Below, in pieces: positions 25,814 through 34,241 of a stretch of 64,000 nucleotides of DNA (positions are counted from its first letter, which is position 1; each line of letters begins with the position of its first letter). Made by a program: the position numbers and the translations under genes. The DNA is from Nocardioides sp. W7 (GTDB lineage: Bacteria; Actinomycetota; Actinomycetes; Propionibacteriales; Nocardioidaceae): the NCBI RefSeq assembly GCF_022919075.1, contig NZ_CP095078.1, forward strand, positions 2,294,001-2,358,000. Reading direction: 5' to 3'. The notes beneath the pieces were generated by a model, which saw only the letters and a program-made list of their open reading frames with translations, made no database searches and had not been told where the DNA came from.

Positions 25814-26179
25814 TCAGCGGATCTCGAGCCGGATCACGACCACGTCGAGGTCGTGGGACTCGATGTCGACCACGCCCGGTGCCTGGCTGGCCAGCTTGAC
25901 CGGGATGGTCGTGGTGCCGGCGCCGTACTGCAGCTGCAGCTCCGGGGAGGAGTGCACGTGCAGCTCGCCCGGCTTGTCGGCCTCGACGACGAGCTCGATG
26001 TCGGAGCCCTGCGTGATGGTCTCCTCCGCGCCGCGGGGCGTCACGGTGTCGCCCTCGAAGGTGATCTCGATCGAGACCGGCTCGCCGTTGCCGGCGGGCG
26101 GCTCTTCCTCGTCACCGCAGGCACTGGTCATGGCCAGCGTGCTCGCGAGGACCGCGACGCTCGCGATCAGTCGACGCAT
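25814..26179 (-). CDS. Small putative lipoprotein
   Basis: Protein of 121 residues. I start at the ATG at 26179 because GATGAGG lies 9 nt upstream; ATGs at 26188 and 26194 are alternatives. The N-terminus is a lipoprotein signal (RRLIASVAVLASTLAMTSAC), then an acidic linker and a beta-rich domain with ELVVEADKPGELHVHSSPE and a C-terminal DLDVVVIRLEIR. The pattern recalls cupredoxin-like or copper-binding accessory proteins, but no full copper site is visible. It is translated just before the membrane protein and may assist it. Confidence 0.75.
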   Translation of the reverse strand: MRRLIASVAVLASTLAMTSACGDEEEPPAGNGEPVSIEITFEGDTVTPRGAEETITQGSDIELVVEADKPGELHVHSSPELQLQYGAGTTTIPVKLASQAPGVVDIESHDLDVVVIRLEIR

Positions 26180-26215
26180 CGGACCCATCCTCATCAGTCG
26201 GCACCGTTCGGTCAG

Positions 26216-26247
26216 CAGACGTGCCCGCCATCGTGCGGGCACGTCTG
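26216..26247. promoter_or_regulatory. 13-bp inverted repeat in a divergent promoter region
   Basis: Positions 26216-26228 pair perfectly with 26235-26247 around a 6-nt spacer. It lies between the divergent starts of the lipoprotein (26179) and the acyltransferase (26314), so it is better placed for an operator than for a terminator. No regulator gene is adjacent, so the binding protein is unknown. Confidence 0.55.
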
Positions 26248-26313
26248 TCAGAATCCCATGCAGATCAAGCCAGGGTCTCGGGGGCCCGGCACGCACGACG
26301 AGAGGCAGGGTCG

Positions 26314-27771
26314 ATGAGCGAGCGGCTGCGGCCACGGGACCTCGCTCTCCTCGCCGAGGAGTCGACCACCACGCCGATGCACAACGCAACGGTCGAGATC
26401 TTCGATCCGGGGGAGTCGGGCTTCGACCACGACCGGCTCGTGGAGCTGATCTCCGACCGGATCTCGTTCGTGCCGCGCTATCGCCAGCGGCTGCAGTCGG
26501 TGCCCGGCCGGGTCGCGAACCCGGTCTGGGTCGACGACGTGCACTTCGACATCGGCTACCACGTACGCCGGTCCGCGCTGCCGCGGCCCGGCACCCTCGA
26601 CCAGCTCCAGGAGCTGGTCGCCCGGATCGTCTCGCGGCCGCTGGACCGCGGTCGGCCGCTGTGGGAGATCTACTTCGTGGAGGGTCTCGGCGAGGGTCGG
26701 GTGGCGCTGCTCTACAAGTCCCACCAGGTGCTCGTCGACGGCGTCGACACCGTCGACCTGGCCCAGGTGCTGCTCGACCTGACGCCCGAGCCCAAGGAGC
26801 TCGGCGGGGATGCGTGGACCCCGCGCCGCCGCCCCTCCCCGACGGCGCTGCTGGCCGACGCCGTGCGGGACACCCTCGGCGACCCGACCACGGGTCTCGA
26901 CGCGGTCCGCAGCACGACCAGCTCGGTGCTGCGTGGCCTCGACGGCACCGCCCAGCGGGCGGGGCAGATCGTGAACGGGCTCACCGGCCGCCGCCCCGTG
27001 CGTGAGGGCCCGTTCGCCGGCAAGCTCTCGCAGCAGCGTCGTGTGGTGGCCGTCTGGACCGACCTGCAGGACTACCGGCGGATCCGCGACGTCCACGGCG
27101 GCACCGTCAACGACGTCATCCTGGCCACGGTGACCGGCGGCCTGCGGGCCTGGCTGATGACCCGCTCCGGGTCGCTCGGCGGGCTGCGCCGGCTCCGAGC
27201 CGTCGTCCCGGTCTCGGTGATCGACCGCGAGCTCGAGGCGACCGCGCTCGGCAGCCAGATCGCCGCGCACCTCGTCGAGCTCCCGATCGGCGAGGCCAGC
27301 CCGGTCGTGCGCCTGCACCAGGTGTCTTACTCCTTCAAGTCGCACCAGGAGACCGGCCGCGGGGTCGCCGCCAACCGGCTCGCCGGCATCGCCGGCTTCG
27401 CCCCGTCGACCTTCCACGCCATCGGCTCCCGGGTCGCCGCCGCCGAGCGCGGCCGCGGCTTCCAGCTGAGCGTCACCAACGTGCCGGGGCCGCAGTCGCC
27501 GCTGTACGCCGCCGGCGCCCGGATGGTCGCGACCTACCCCGTGCCGCCGCTGCTGCCCGGGCACGCGCTCGCGGTCGGCGTGACGTCGTACGACGGGAAG
27601 GTCACCTACGGCCTCACCGCCGACCGGGACCTGGTGCCCGACGCCGACGTGCTCGGCCAGTGCATCCGCGAGGCGCTCGACGAGCTGCTCGACACGGTCA
27701 CCGGCGCCCGCCCGCGGGTGCCGCGTGGCCGCCGCAAGACCACCCGCAAGCCGTCGGCGGCGAAGCCATGA
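26314..27771 (+). CDS. WS/DGAT-family O-acyltransferase
   Basis: Enzyme of 485 residues that joins acyl-CoA to diacylglycerol or fatty alcohols to make storage lipid. The active-site motif, normally HHxxxDG, reads SHQVLVDG at 136-143: the second, catalytic His (137) is kept but the first is Ser. Other family blocks are PLDRGRPLWEIYFVEGL (109 on), NDVILATVTGGLRAWL and SVTNVPGPQSPLYAAGA near the C-terminus. The ATG at 26314 fits the family start MSERLRPRDLALL. It overlaps the next gene by 4 nt. Confidence 0.9.
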   Translation: MSERLRPRDLALLAEESTTTPMHNATVEIFDPGESGFDHDRLVELISDRISFVPRYRQRLQSVPGRVANPVWVDDVHFDIGYHVRRSALPRPGTLDQLQELVARIVSRPLDRGRPLWEIYFVEGLGEGRVALLYKSHQVLVDGVDTVDLAQVLLDLTPEPKELGGDAWTPRRRPSPTALLADAVRDTLGDPTTGLDAVRSTTSSVLRGLDGTAQRAGQIVNGLTGRRPVREGPFAGKLSQQRRVVAVWTDLQDYRRIRDVHGGTVNDVILATVTGGLRAWLMTRSGSLGGLRRLRAVVPVSVIDRELEATALGSQIAAHLVELPIGEASPVVRLHQVSYSFKSHQETGRGVAANRLAGIAGFAPSTFHAIGSRVAAAERGRGFQLSVTNVPGPQSPLYAAGARMVATYPVPPLLPGHALAVGVTSYDGKVTYGLTADRDLVPDADVLGQCIREALDELLDTVTGARPRVPRGRRKTTRKPSAAKP

Positions 27772-28115
27772 GCCAACGGGTCTACGTGCCGACCACGCTG
27801 GCCGGGCTCGCGTCGTACTCCAGCGCCGGCCAGGTGCCGGCGTCGGAGGAGCGGTTCGTCGCGCCCGACGAGACCGAGGAGGGCGAGTACGCCGCGCTGG
27901 TCGCCGCCGGTGCGGCCGCGGCCGAGCTGCTGGACGGACCGGGTCGCCGGATCGTGGTCGTCGCCGAGGTGACCGACCCCGATGCGGCGGTGCCGATGCG
28001 CGATGTCGTCGCCGTGCACGCCGACCCGACCGAGGGTGCGCGCCCGGACGACGACCTGGCCTGGTTCGCGACCCAGGAGATCCCGCAGCTGCTGGACGGC
28101 TCCGCCTTCGGCTGA
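27768..28115 (+). CDS. DUF6912-like hypothetical protein
   Basis: Protein of 115 residues that begins MSQRVYVPTTLAGLASYSSA, then has an acidic segment (DETEEGEYAALVAAGAAAAELL) and RRIVVVAEVTDPDA. This matches a small actinobacterial family (DUF6912, as I recall it) of unknown function. Its ATGA overlap with the acyltransferase gene shows translational coupling, which hints at a shared function or simply compact packing. Confidence 0.65.
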   Translation: MSQRVYVPTTLAGLASYSSAGQVPASEERFVAPDETEEGEYAALVAAGAAAAELLDGPGRRIVVVAEVTDPDAAVPMRDVVAVHADPTEGARPDDDLAWFATQEIPQLLDGSAFG

Positions 28116-28169
28116 GGCCTCTCCCGGGGCTTTTTGGGGTGCTCGAGCTCGTGGTGAGAGAGTCGCCGC

Positions 28170-29798
28170 ATGGACGCCATCACGTTTCCACCGGCTCCCA
28201 CCAACGAGCCGAACCTGACCTACGCCCCGGGCAGCCCCGAACGGGAGGCCCTGCTGGTCGAGATCGAGCGGCTGGAGAAGAAGCCGCAGAACCTGCGCGG
28301 CTACGTCGGCGGACGCTGGAAGGCGGGTGGCGGCGCCGAGACCCAGGTCGTGCAGCCGCACGACCACCAGCACGTGCTGGGCACGTTCAAGGGCTCGACC
28401 CAGGCCGACGCGAAGGCCGCGGTCAAGGCCGCCTCCGCCGCCGCGGCCGACTGGCGGGCGCTGCCGTTCGACGAGCGCGCCGCGGTGCTCCTGAAGGCGG
28501 CCGACCTGCTGGCCGGCCCGTGGCGCCAGCGGATCAACGCCGCCACCATGCTCGGCCAGTCGAAGACGGCGTTCCAGGCCGAGATCGACAGCGCCTGCGA
28601 GCTGATCGACTTCTGGCGCTTCAACGTCCACTACGCCAACCAGATCCTGACCGACCAACCGATCGCGAACAGCCCCGGCATCTGGAACCGCACCGACCAC
28701 CGCCCGCTCGAGGGCTTCGTCTACGCGATCACGCCGTTCAACTTCACGGCGATCGCCGGCAACCTGCCGACCGCCCCCGCGCTGATGGGCAACACGGTCA
28801 TCTGGAAGCCGTCGCCGACCCAGCAGCTCGCCGCGTCGCTGACCATGCAGCTGCTCGAGGAGGCCGGCCTGCCGCCGGGCGTCATCAACATGCTGCCCGG
28901 CGACGGGATCGACGTCTCCGAGGTGACGCTCGCGTCGCCCGACCTGGCCGGCATCCACTTCACGGGGTCGACCCCGACCTTCCAGCGGCTGTGGCGCACG
29001 GTCGGCGAGAACATCGCGTCGTACCGCTCCTACCCGCGGATCGTCGGCGAGACCGGCGGCAAGGACTTCGTGCTCGCCCACCCCTCGGCCGACCCGGACG
29101 TGGTGCGCACCGCGCTGATCCGCGGCGCGTTCGAGTTCCAGGGCCAGAAGTGCTCGGCCGCCTCACGTGCGTACGTCGCCCGCTCGGTGTGGAAGCGGAT
29201 GAAGGACGACTTCCTCGCCGAGGTCGAGTCGATCGCGATGGGCGACGTCACCGACCTGTCGAACTTCATGGGCGCCGTCATCGACGACCGCGCCTTCGCC
29301 AAGCACGAGAAGGCGATCGCCCGGGCGCACGGCACCCGGGGGCTCGAGGTGCTGGCCGGTGGTCAGACCGACGACTCGGTCGGCTGGTTCGTCCGCCCGA
29401 CCGTCGTCGAGGGCAGCGACCCGTCGGACGAGATGTTCTCGACCGAGTACTTCGGCCCGATCCTGGTCGTGCACGTGTACGACGACGGCGACTTCGAGAA
29501 GGTCACCCGCCAGCTGGAGAGCGCCTCGCCGTACGCCCTCACCGGCGCCGTGATCGCGCGCGACCGGGCGGCCATCACCTGGGCCCAGGCGGAGCTGCGC
29601 TTCGCCGCGGGCAACTTCTACGTGAACGACAAGCCGACCGGCGCGGTGGTCGGGCAGCAGCCGTTCGGCGGCGGCCGGGCCTCGGGCACCAACGACAAGG
29701 CCGGCGCGGCGGTCAACCTGCTGCGCTGGACCTCGCCGCGCTCGATCAAGGAGACGTTCGTGCCGCCGACCGACTACCGCTACCCGTACATGGGCTGA
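28170..29798 (+). CDS. pruA: L-glutamate gamma-semialdehyde dehydrogenase
   Basis: NAD-dependent 1-pyrroline-5-carboxylate dehydrogenase of 542 residues, the second step of proline catabolism to glutamate. Seen: the cofactor/active-site stretch YAITPFNFTAIAGNLP, ETGGKD with the general base, the catalytic Cys328 in FQGQKCSAASRAYV, and C-terminal GQQPFGGGRASGTNDKAG. The length and ends match the single-domain PruA form, so a separate proline dehydrogenase must lie elsewhere. No regulator is adjacent. Confidence 0.96.
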   Translation: MDAITFPPAPTNEPNLTYAPGSPEREALLVEIERLEKKPQNLRGYVGGRWKAGGGAETQVVQPHDHQHVLGTFKGSTQADAKAAVKAASAAAADWRALPFDERAAVLLKAADLLAGPWRQRINAATMLGQSKTAFQAEIDSACELIDFWRFNVHYANQILTDQPIANSPGIWNRTDHRPLEGFVYAITPFNFTAIAGNLPTAPALMGNTVIWKPSPTQQLAASLTMQLLEEAGLPPGVINMLPGDGIDVSEVTLASPDLAGIHFTGSTPTFQRLWRTVGENIASYRSYPRIVGETGGKDFVLAHPSADPDVVRTALIRGAFEFQGQKCSAASRAYVARSVWKRMKDDFLAEVESIAMGDVTDLSNFMGAVIDDRAFAKHEKAIARAHGTRGLEVLAGGQTDDSVGWFVRPTVVEGSDPSDEMFSTEYFGPILVVHVYDDGDFEKVTRQLESASPYALTGAVIARDRAAITWAQAELRFAAGNFYVNDKPTGAVVGQQPFGGGRASGTNDKAGAAVNLLRWTSPRSIKETFVPPTDYRYPYMG

Positions 29799-29803
29799 GC
29801 GCG

Positions 29804-29959
29804 ATGACCACGATCCCGCTCCACCTGGGGGCCCTGCACCCCATCGAGCAGGCGCTCACGATCGCGCTCGCCTTCGGCCCCTTCGTCGTGCTCGGGATCG
29901 TGATCGCGGTGCGGCGCCGGCAGGACCGGACCGAGGAGGACTCTCAGCGGGAGAGGTAG
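29804..29959 (+). CDS. Small single-helix membrane protein
   Basis: A 51-residue protein starting at ATG 29804, 5 nt after pruA. It begins MTTIPLHLGALHPIEQ, has one strong hydrophobic helix (ALTIALAFGPFVVLGIVIAV) and a charged tail (RRRQDRTEEDSQRER). The pattern is common in actinobacteria but I recognise no function. Its last 16 bp overlap the 3' end of the convergent DUF2505 gene. Confidence 0.7.
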   Translation: MTTIPLHLGALHPIEQALTIALAFGPFVVLGIVIAVRRRQDRTEEDSQRER

Positions 29960-30426
29960 TCCCGCCCGACCTCGTTCTCCTTGCGCAGCGCCTTCAGCAG
30001 CAGGTCGCCCACCAGGCCCTCGATCTTGCCGCCGATCAGCGGGATGCCGACCTTGATCTCCAGGGCGACGGTCTCGGTGGTCCGACCGTCCCTCTCCTCG
30101 AGTCGGATCGTGCCCCTCATGTCGCCCGGCTTGCCGGGAATCGACACGTTGACGTCGGCGCGCTCGGAGTCGGTCCAGAGCTCCTTCTGGACGATGTTGA
30201 TCTCGTCGCCGACGAACTTCTTCGCGAACGACGGGATGCCCTCGGCGGCCTGGACCTGGTCGATCACGACCTCCGTGCCGGATCCGGCGGGGTTCACGGT
30301 GACGCTCTGCCGCAGCACGTGCTGGCGCTCGCAGACCTCCTCGCGGAACGCGGCGTCGACCAGCATCGCGGCCACCTCGGCCAGCGGCGCGTCGTACGTC
30401 AGCTCGTGCTTGATGCGCCTGCTCAT
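29944..30426 (-). CDS. DUF2505 / SRPBCC-like protein
   Basis: Protein of 160 residues starting at the ATG at 30426 (the frame runs to 30468). It begins MSRRIKHELTYDAPLAEVAA and continues as alternating strands that end in a long helix (GGKIEGLVGDLLLKALRKEN), the helix-grip layout of the START/SRPBCC superfamily, where a cavity binds a lipid or other hydrophobic ligand. The family DUF2505 is typical of actinobacteria; the ligand is unknown. It diverges from the tryptophan dioxygenase gene. Confidence 0.82.
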   Translation of the reverse strand: MSRRIKHELTYDAPLAEVAAMLVDAAFREEVCERQHVLRQSVTVNPAGSGTEVVIDQVQAAEGIPSFAKKFVGDEINIVQKELWTDSERADVNVSIPGKPGDMRGTIRLEERDGRTTETVALEIKVGIPLIGGKIEGLVGDLLLKALRKENEVGRDYLSR

Positions 30427-30494
30427 GGTCACTTCTTCCCCGGGTCGGAACCTGATGCCGGACATCATGGCCGACCCGGGTCTACGGTCTCTGC

Positions 30495-31292
30495 ATGAGC
30501 GACGAGAGCTTCGTCTCCTTCGGGGAGCAGGGCGCGCAACTGACGTACGGGAGCTACCTGCGGCTTCCGCAGCTGCTCGACGCCCAGCACCTCGAGTCGG
30601 ACCCGCCGGCCCACGACGAGCTGCTGTTCATCACCATCCACCAGGTCTACGAGCTGTGGTTCAAGCAGCTGCTGCACGAGGTGACCGCGGCCCGCGACGC
30701 GATGCTCGCGGGCGATCGGCTGTGGTGGGCCCAGCACCTGCTGCAGCGGGTGCACGTGATCGAGCGGACGCTGGTCCAGCAGGTCGACGTACTGGAGACG
30801 ATGACCCCGCAGGACTTCCTGGAGTTCCGCCAACGGCTCGCGCCCGCGAGCGGCTTCCAGTCGGTGCAGTTCCGGGAGCTGGAGTTCCTGTCGGGCGCGC
30901 AGGACGCCGGCTACCTGGAGCGCTTCCGGGGGATCACCGAGGCGGAGCGGGCGCGCCTCGATCGGCGGCTGGCCGAGCCGACCCTGTGGGACGCGTTCCT
31001 GCGGGTGCTGGCCGCGCAGGGGCTGGCCTGCGCCACGGAGCAGGAGGTGGCCGACTCGCTGCGGACGGTCGCGCACGACCGGTCCCAGTACGCCGTCGTC
31101 TGGGCGCTCGCCGAGGCGCTGCTGCAGCACGACGAGCTCGCCGCCGGCTGGCGCGCGCGGCACGTCGTCATGGTCGAGCGGATGATCGGCGACAAGTCCG
31201 GCACCGGCGGGTCGAGCGGGTCGACCTACCTGCGCTCCCGGGTGCCGCTGAAGTACTTCCCGGTCCTGTGGGAGCTGCGCTCGGCGCTGTGA
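30495..31292 (+). CDS. kynA: Tryptophan 2,3-dioxygenase
   Basis: Heme enzyme of 265 residues that opens the indole ring of L-tryptophan, the first step of the kynurenine pathway. Family blocks are clear: LTYGSYLRLPQLLDAQ near the start, DELLFITIHQVYELWFKQLL (distal His and substrate residues), RHVVMVERMIGDKSGTGGSS with the axial His, and STYLRSRVPLKYFPVLWELR at the end. Kynureninase and formamidase genes are not in the window. Confidence 0.95.
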   Translation: MSDESFVSFGEQGAQLTYGSYLRLPQLLDAQHLESDPPAHDELLFITIHQVYELWFKQLLHEVTAARDAMLAGDRLWWAQHLLQRVHVIERTLVQQVDVLETMTPQDFLEFRQRLAPASGFQSVQFRELEFLSGAQDAGYLERFRGITEAERARLDRRLAEPTLWDAFLRVLAAQGLACATEQEVADSLRTVAHDRSQYAVVWALAEALLQHDELAAGWRARHVVMVERMIGDKSGTGGSSGSTYLRSRVPLKYFPVLWELRSAL

Positions 31293-31308
31293 TGCGGCGT
31301 CGGGTCGA

Positions 31309-31911
31309 TCAGAGGACCCGGACCTCTCCGCCGCGGCCGGTGAGCTGGCGGAGCAGGTCGAGGCCGGCACCGGAGGCGAGCGCGATCTCGCCGGCCAGGC
31401 CGACCGTCTCGGCGAGGGCATCGGCCGGCGGCGTCCAGTCCAGGCCGGTCGCCGTGGCGATGTCGGAGCCGTGCACCACGAGCTCGAAGGTGCGAGTCGG
31501 GAGGTAGTCCCGCAGTCGCATGCCGCCGGCGACGGTGGTGAGCAGCTGGTCCTCGGACGCGGCGACCAGGTCGTCGGCGACCGTCTCCAGGAGCCGTCGT
31601 ACGACGGCGGCGGGGTCGGCACCGAGCACCTCGCCGGCCTGGCGGCCGCGCTCGGTCACCTCGGGGCCGGCGGCGAGCTCGCGGACCGCGAGGAAGTAGG
31701 CCGCCGCGCTGGGCACCTCGACGGCGTCGGCGGCTCGGCCGAGATAGGTCGAGACGGTGACCAGCGAGCGACTGGTGTGCCCGACCAGGGCGCGCAGGTC
31801 CCAGTCGCCGAGCCCCGGGCTGCCCGGGCCGCCCAGGTCGACGCGCAGGCGCGCGACCAGGTCGGCGAAGGCCTCGGCGGCCTCGAGGAAGGTGTCCCGG
31901 GGCTCGGCCAC
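31309..31911 (-). CDS. Maleylpyruvate isomerase-like (DinB/MDMPI) protein
   Basis: Protein of 200 residues with the metal-dependent four-helix layout of the mycothiol-dependent maleylpyruvate isomerase family: WDLRALVGHTSRSL near residue 40, and RTFELVVHGSDIATATGLDW near 140-160, giving the His/Glu/His metal ligands. It belongs to the TIGR03086-like set common in mycothiol-producing bacteria; the substrate is unknown. It ends the leftward pair begun by the peroxiredoxin gene (3 nt apart). Confidence 0.75.
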   Translation of the reverse strand: MAEPRDTFLEAAEAFADLVARLRVDLGGPGSPGLGDWDLRALVGHTSRSLVTVSTYLGRAADAVEVPSAAAYFLAVRELAAGPEVTERGRQAGEVLGADPAAVVRRLLETVADDLVAASEDQLLTTVAGGMRLRDYLPTRTFELVVHGSDIATATGLDWTPPADALAETVGLAGEIALASGAGLDLLRQLTGRGGEVRVL

Positions 31912-31914
31912 GGC

Positions 31915-32397
31915 TCAGGCGTCGTTGAGCGCGAGGTCGCGACGCAGCTTGGCGACGTGACCGGTGGCCTTGACGTTGTACTGGGCGAGGAAGACCTTGC
32001 CGTCCTCGTCGACCACGATGGTGGAGCGGATGACGCCCTCGACGACCTTGCCGTAGAGCTTCTTCTCGCCGAAGGCGCCGTACTGCTTCATGACCGACCG
32101 GTCGGGGTCGGAGAGCAGGCGGATCGTCAGGGACTCCTTCTCGCGGAACTTCGCGAGCTTCTCGGGCTTGTCGGGGGAGATGCCGAGGACCTCGTAGCCG
32201 GCCGCCTGGAGCGCGTCGAGGGAGTCGGTGAAGTCGCAGGCCTGCTTGGTGCAGCCGGGCGTCATCGCCGAGGGGTAGAAGTACACGATCACCTTGCGGC
32301 CGAGCAGGTCCGAGAGACCGATCTCGGCGCCGGTGTCGTCGGTGAGGGTGAACTCGGGGGCGGTGTCACCGGGGGTGAGGCGGGCGGTCTCGGACAA
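31915..32397 (-). CDS. bcp: Thioredoxin-dependent peroxiredoxin, BCP type
   Basis: Thiol peroxidase of 160 residues that reduces peroxides. The peroxidatic Cys49 and resolving Cys54 sit in MTPGCTKQACDF. I start at a TTG (32397) because AGGAG lies 7 nt upstream and the family's N-terminus begins there; no ATG is in a suitable place. It diverges from the cobalt/nickel transporter, with a 17-bp Fur-family-like repeat just outside its ribosome site, so metal- or peroxide-responsive control is plausible. Confidence 0.92.
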   Translation of the reverse strand: MSETARLTPGDTAPEFTLTDDTGAEIGLSDLLGRKVIVYFYPSAMTPGCTKQACDFTDSLDALQAAGYEVLGISPDKPEKLAKFREKESLTIRLLSDPDRSVMKQYGAFGEKKLYGKVVEGVIRSTIVVDEDGKVFLAQYNVKATGHVAKLRRDLALNDA

Positions 32398-32411
32398 CGG
32401 TCGACTCCTTG

Positions 32412-32428
32412 TTGCGAGCGATGCGCAA
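32412..32428. promoter_or_regulatory. Fur-family (Nur-like) box between bcp and cbiM
   Basis: TTGCGAGCGATGCGCAA is an inverted repeat fitting the TTGC(AA)-N5-(TT)GCAA layout known for Nur and related Fur-family repressors. It lies 15-31 nt upstream of the bcp start and 64 nt before cbiM. A nickel sensor would fit the ECF transporter; a peroxide sensor would fit bcp. Confidence 0.5.
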
Positions 32429-32491
32429 TAGCGTAGGGTCAGGATCAATACGGGTAGGCCCGAATCTACCCACGACCTCAGGAGTCACCGC

Positions 32492-33178
32492 GTGCACGTC
32501 CCCGACGGATTCCTCGATGCGCCCACCTCGGTCGCGACCGGAGTGGTCGCGGCCGCGGCCGTCGGCGTCGCGCTCCGCAAGGCCCGCACCGAGCTCGACG
32601 ACCGTACGGCGCCGATGGCCGGCCTCGTCGCGGCCTTCGTGTTCGCGGCCCAGATGATCAACTTCCCGGTCGGTGCCGGCACCAGTGGACACCTCCTGGG
32701 AGGTGCGCTCGCGGCCGTGCTGGTCGGACCGTGGACCGGGGTGCTGTGCATCTCCGTCGTCCTGCTGGTCCAGGGGCTCTTCATGGCCGACGGCGGGATC
32801 ACCGCCCTCGGCACGAACATCACCCTGATGGGCGTGGTCGGTCTCGGCGTCGGATGGCTGGTCTTCGTGGCGCTGCGGGCGGTGCTCCCCAAGACCCTCG
32901 GCAGCATCGCCCCCGCCGCGGCGGTCGGGGCGCTGCTCTCCGTCCCGGTCGCGGCCCTGGTGTTCACCCTGCTCTTCGCCGTCGGCGGCCAGGCGCCGGT
33001 CGAGACCGACAAGGTGCTCGCCGCGATGGTCGGCTGGCACCTCGTGATCGGGATCGGCGAGGCCGTCATCACGGCCCTGGTCGTGGGGTCGGTCGTCGCC
33101 GCCCGGCCCGACCTGGTGCACGGCGCCCGCGGCCTGATGGCAGCGCGCGAGCTCGAGATCCGGAAGGTCCCCGCATGA
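32492..33178 (+). CDS. cbiM: ECF transporter substrate-binding permease, CbiM/NikM type
   Basis: S-component of 228 residues for Co2+ or Ni2+ uptake. The N-terminus MHVPDGFLD supplies the family's metal-coordinating His and amino group, so the GTG at 32492 must be the start; CACCGCGTG precedes it. About six or seven helices follow, including ALGTNITLMGVVGLGVGW. Whether the metal is cobalt or nickel cannot be read from the sequence; no cobalamin riboswitch lies upstream, whereas a Nur-like box does, which favours nickel. Confidence 0.92.
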   Translation: MHVPDGFLDAPTSVATGVVAAAAVGVALRKARTELDDRTAPMAGLVAAFVFAAQMINFPVGAGTSGHLLGGALAAVLVGPWTGVLCISVVLLVQGLFMADGGITALGTNITLMGVVGLGVGWLVFVALRAVLPKTLGSIAPAAAVGALLSVPVAALVFTLLFAVGGQAPVETDKVLAAMVGWHLVIGIGEAVITALVVGSVVAARPDLVHGARGLMAARELEIRKVPA

Positions 33179-33510
33179 GGTCCCGCACGTTCTTCGTCAC
33201 CGGCCTGCTGGTCGCGCTACTGGTCGCCGGGGTCGCCAGCTACTACGCGAGCAGCCACCCCGACGGCCTCGAGTACGTCGCCGGCGAGACCGGCTTCCTC
33301 GACTCGGCCGAGGACTCGCCGGCCGCCGACAGCCCCCTCGCCGACTACCAGACCGAGGGCGTCGGCAACGAGCGGGTCAGCGGCGGACTCGCCGGCGCGA
33401 TCGGCGTGCTGCTGGTGCTGGGCATCGCGGGCGGTCTCGCCTGGGGTGTGCGGCGCCGCACTCCCGCCGAGGCCGACCGGGCCGACGAGAAGGACGAGGC
33501 CTCGGTCTAG
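33175..33510 (+). CDS. PDGLE-domain protein, CbiN-like subunit
   Basis: Protein of 111 residues with two TM helices (about 5-23 and 69-88) bracketing an extracytoplasmic loop that begins SSHPDGLEYVAGETGF, the PDGLE signature. It is the accessory N-component that enables metal uptake by the M-component. It overlaps cbiM by 4 nt and the cbiQ start by one base, so the operon is tightly coupled. Confidence 0.87.
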   Translation: MRSRTFFVTGLLVALLVAGVASYYASSHPDGLEYVAGETGFLDSAEDSPAADSPLADYQTEGVGNERVSGGLAGAIGVLLVLGIAGGLAWGVRRRTPAEADRADEKDEASV

Positions 33511-34241
33511 TGGGTGCCGGCCACGGCCATCGCCTGCACTTCCACGGCCACAGCCCGGTCCACCGGGCACCCGCCCACCTGAAGCTGCTGGCTCTGCTGG
33601 GCTTCGTGCTCGTCGTGGTCGCCACGCCCCGGGAGTGGTACGCCGCGTACGCCGGCTACCTCGCGGTGCTGCTCGGCGTCGTCGCGCTGAGCCGGGTGCC
33701 GGTGGCCTACCTCGCCCGGCGGATGGTGGTCGAGGTGCCGTTCGTCGTCTTCGCGGTGCTGATGCCGTTCGTGGCGACCGGCCCGCGCACGGAGGTCCTC
33801 GGGCTGAGCGTCTCCGAGCCCGGTCTGCTCGCGGCCTGGGGCCTGCTGGCGAAGGGGACGCTCGGCGTGCTCGCCTCGCTGACCATGGCCGCCACGACCG
33901 AGCCGACGGCGGTCCTGGCCGGGCTGCAGCGGCTCCGGATGCCGGAGCTGCTGGTGCAGATCATGGGCTTCATGATCCGCTACCTCGACGTCGTGACCGC
34001 CGAGATGGGGCGGATGATGACCTCCATGCGCTCCCGCGGCTGCGAGCCCCGCTCGCCCCGGCACTGGCCGGCCCTGGCCCGGTCCCTCGGTGCCCTCTTC
34101 ATCCGCAGCTACGAGCGGGGGGAGCGGGTCCACCTCGCGATGGTCTCGCGGGGCTACACCGGCCGGCTGCCCGAGACCCTGACCACGACCGGGCCTGCGA
34201 CCGGGCCTGCGAATGGGCCTACGACCGGAGCGGCCCGATGA
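33510..34241 (+). CDS. cbiQ: ECF transporter T component CbiQ
   Basis: Coupling membrane protein of 243 residues. A His-rich N-terminus (GAGHGHRLHFHGHSPVHR) may bind metal. Helices follow, and the cytosolic coupling helices carry the T-component motifs MRSRGCEPRSP and ERVHLAMVSRGYTGRLP. The last 20 residues are a Thr/Pro/Gly repeat (TTTGPATGPANGPTTG). It overlaps the ATPase gene by 4 nt. The start is the GTG at 33510. Confidence 0.9.
   Translation: MGAGHGHRLHFHGHSPVHRAPAHLKLLALLGFVLVVVATPREWYAAYAGYLAVLLGVVALSRVPVAYLARRMVVEVPFVVFAVLMPFVATGPRTEVLGLSVSEPGLLAAWGLLAKGTLGVLASLTMAATTEPTAVLAGLQRLRMPELLVQIMGFMIRYLDVVTAEMGRMMTSMRSRGCEPRSPRHWPALARSLGALFIRSYERGERVHLAMVSRGYTGRLPETLTTTGPATGPANGPTTGAAR

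Noticed and set aside
28116..28169. Terminator near the TTTTT run before pruA
   Set aside because: The bases before the T-run do not form a convincing stem.
32398..32491. Cobalamin riboswitch upstream of cbiM
   Set aside because: Only 94 bp separate bcp and cbiM and no B12-box-like sequence is present.
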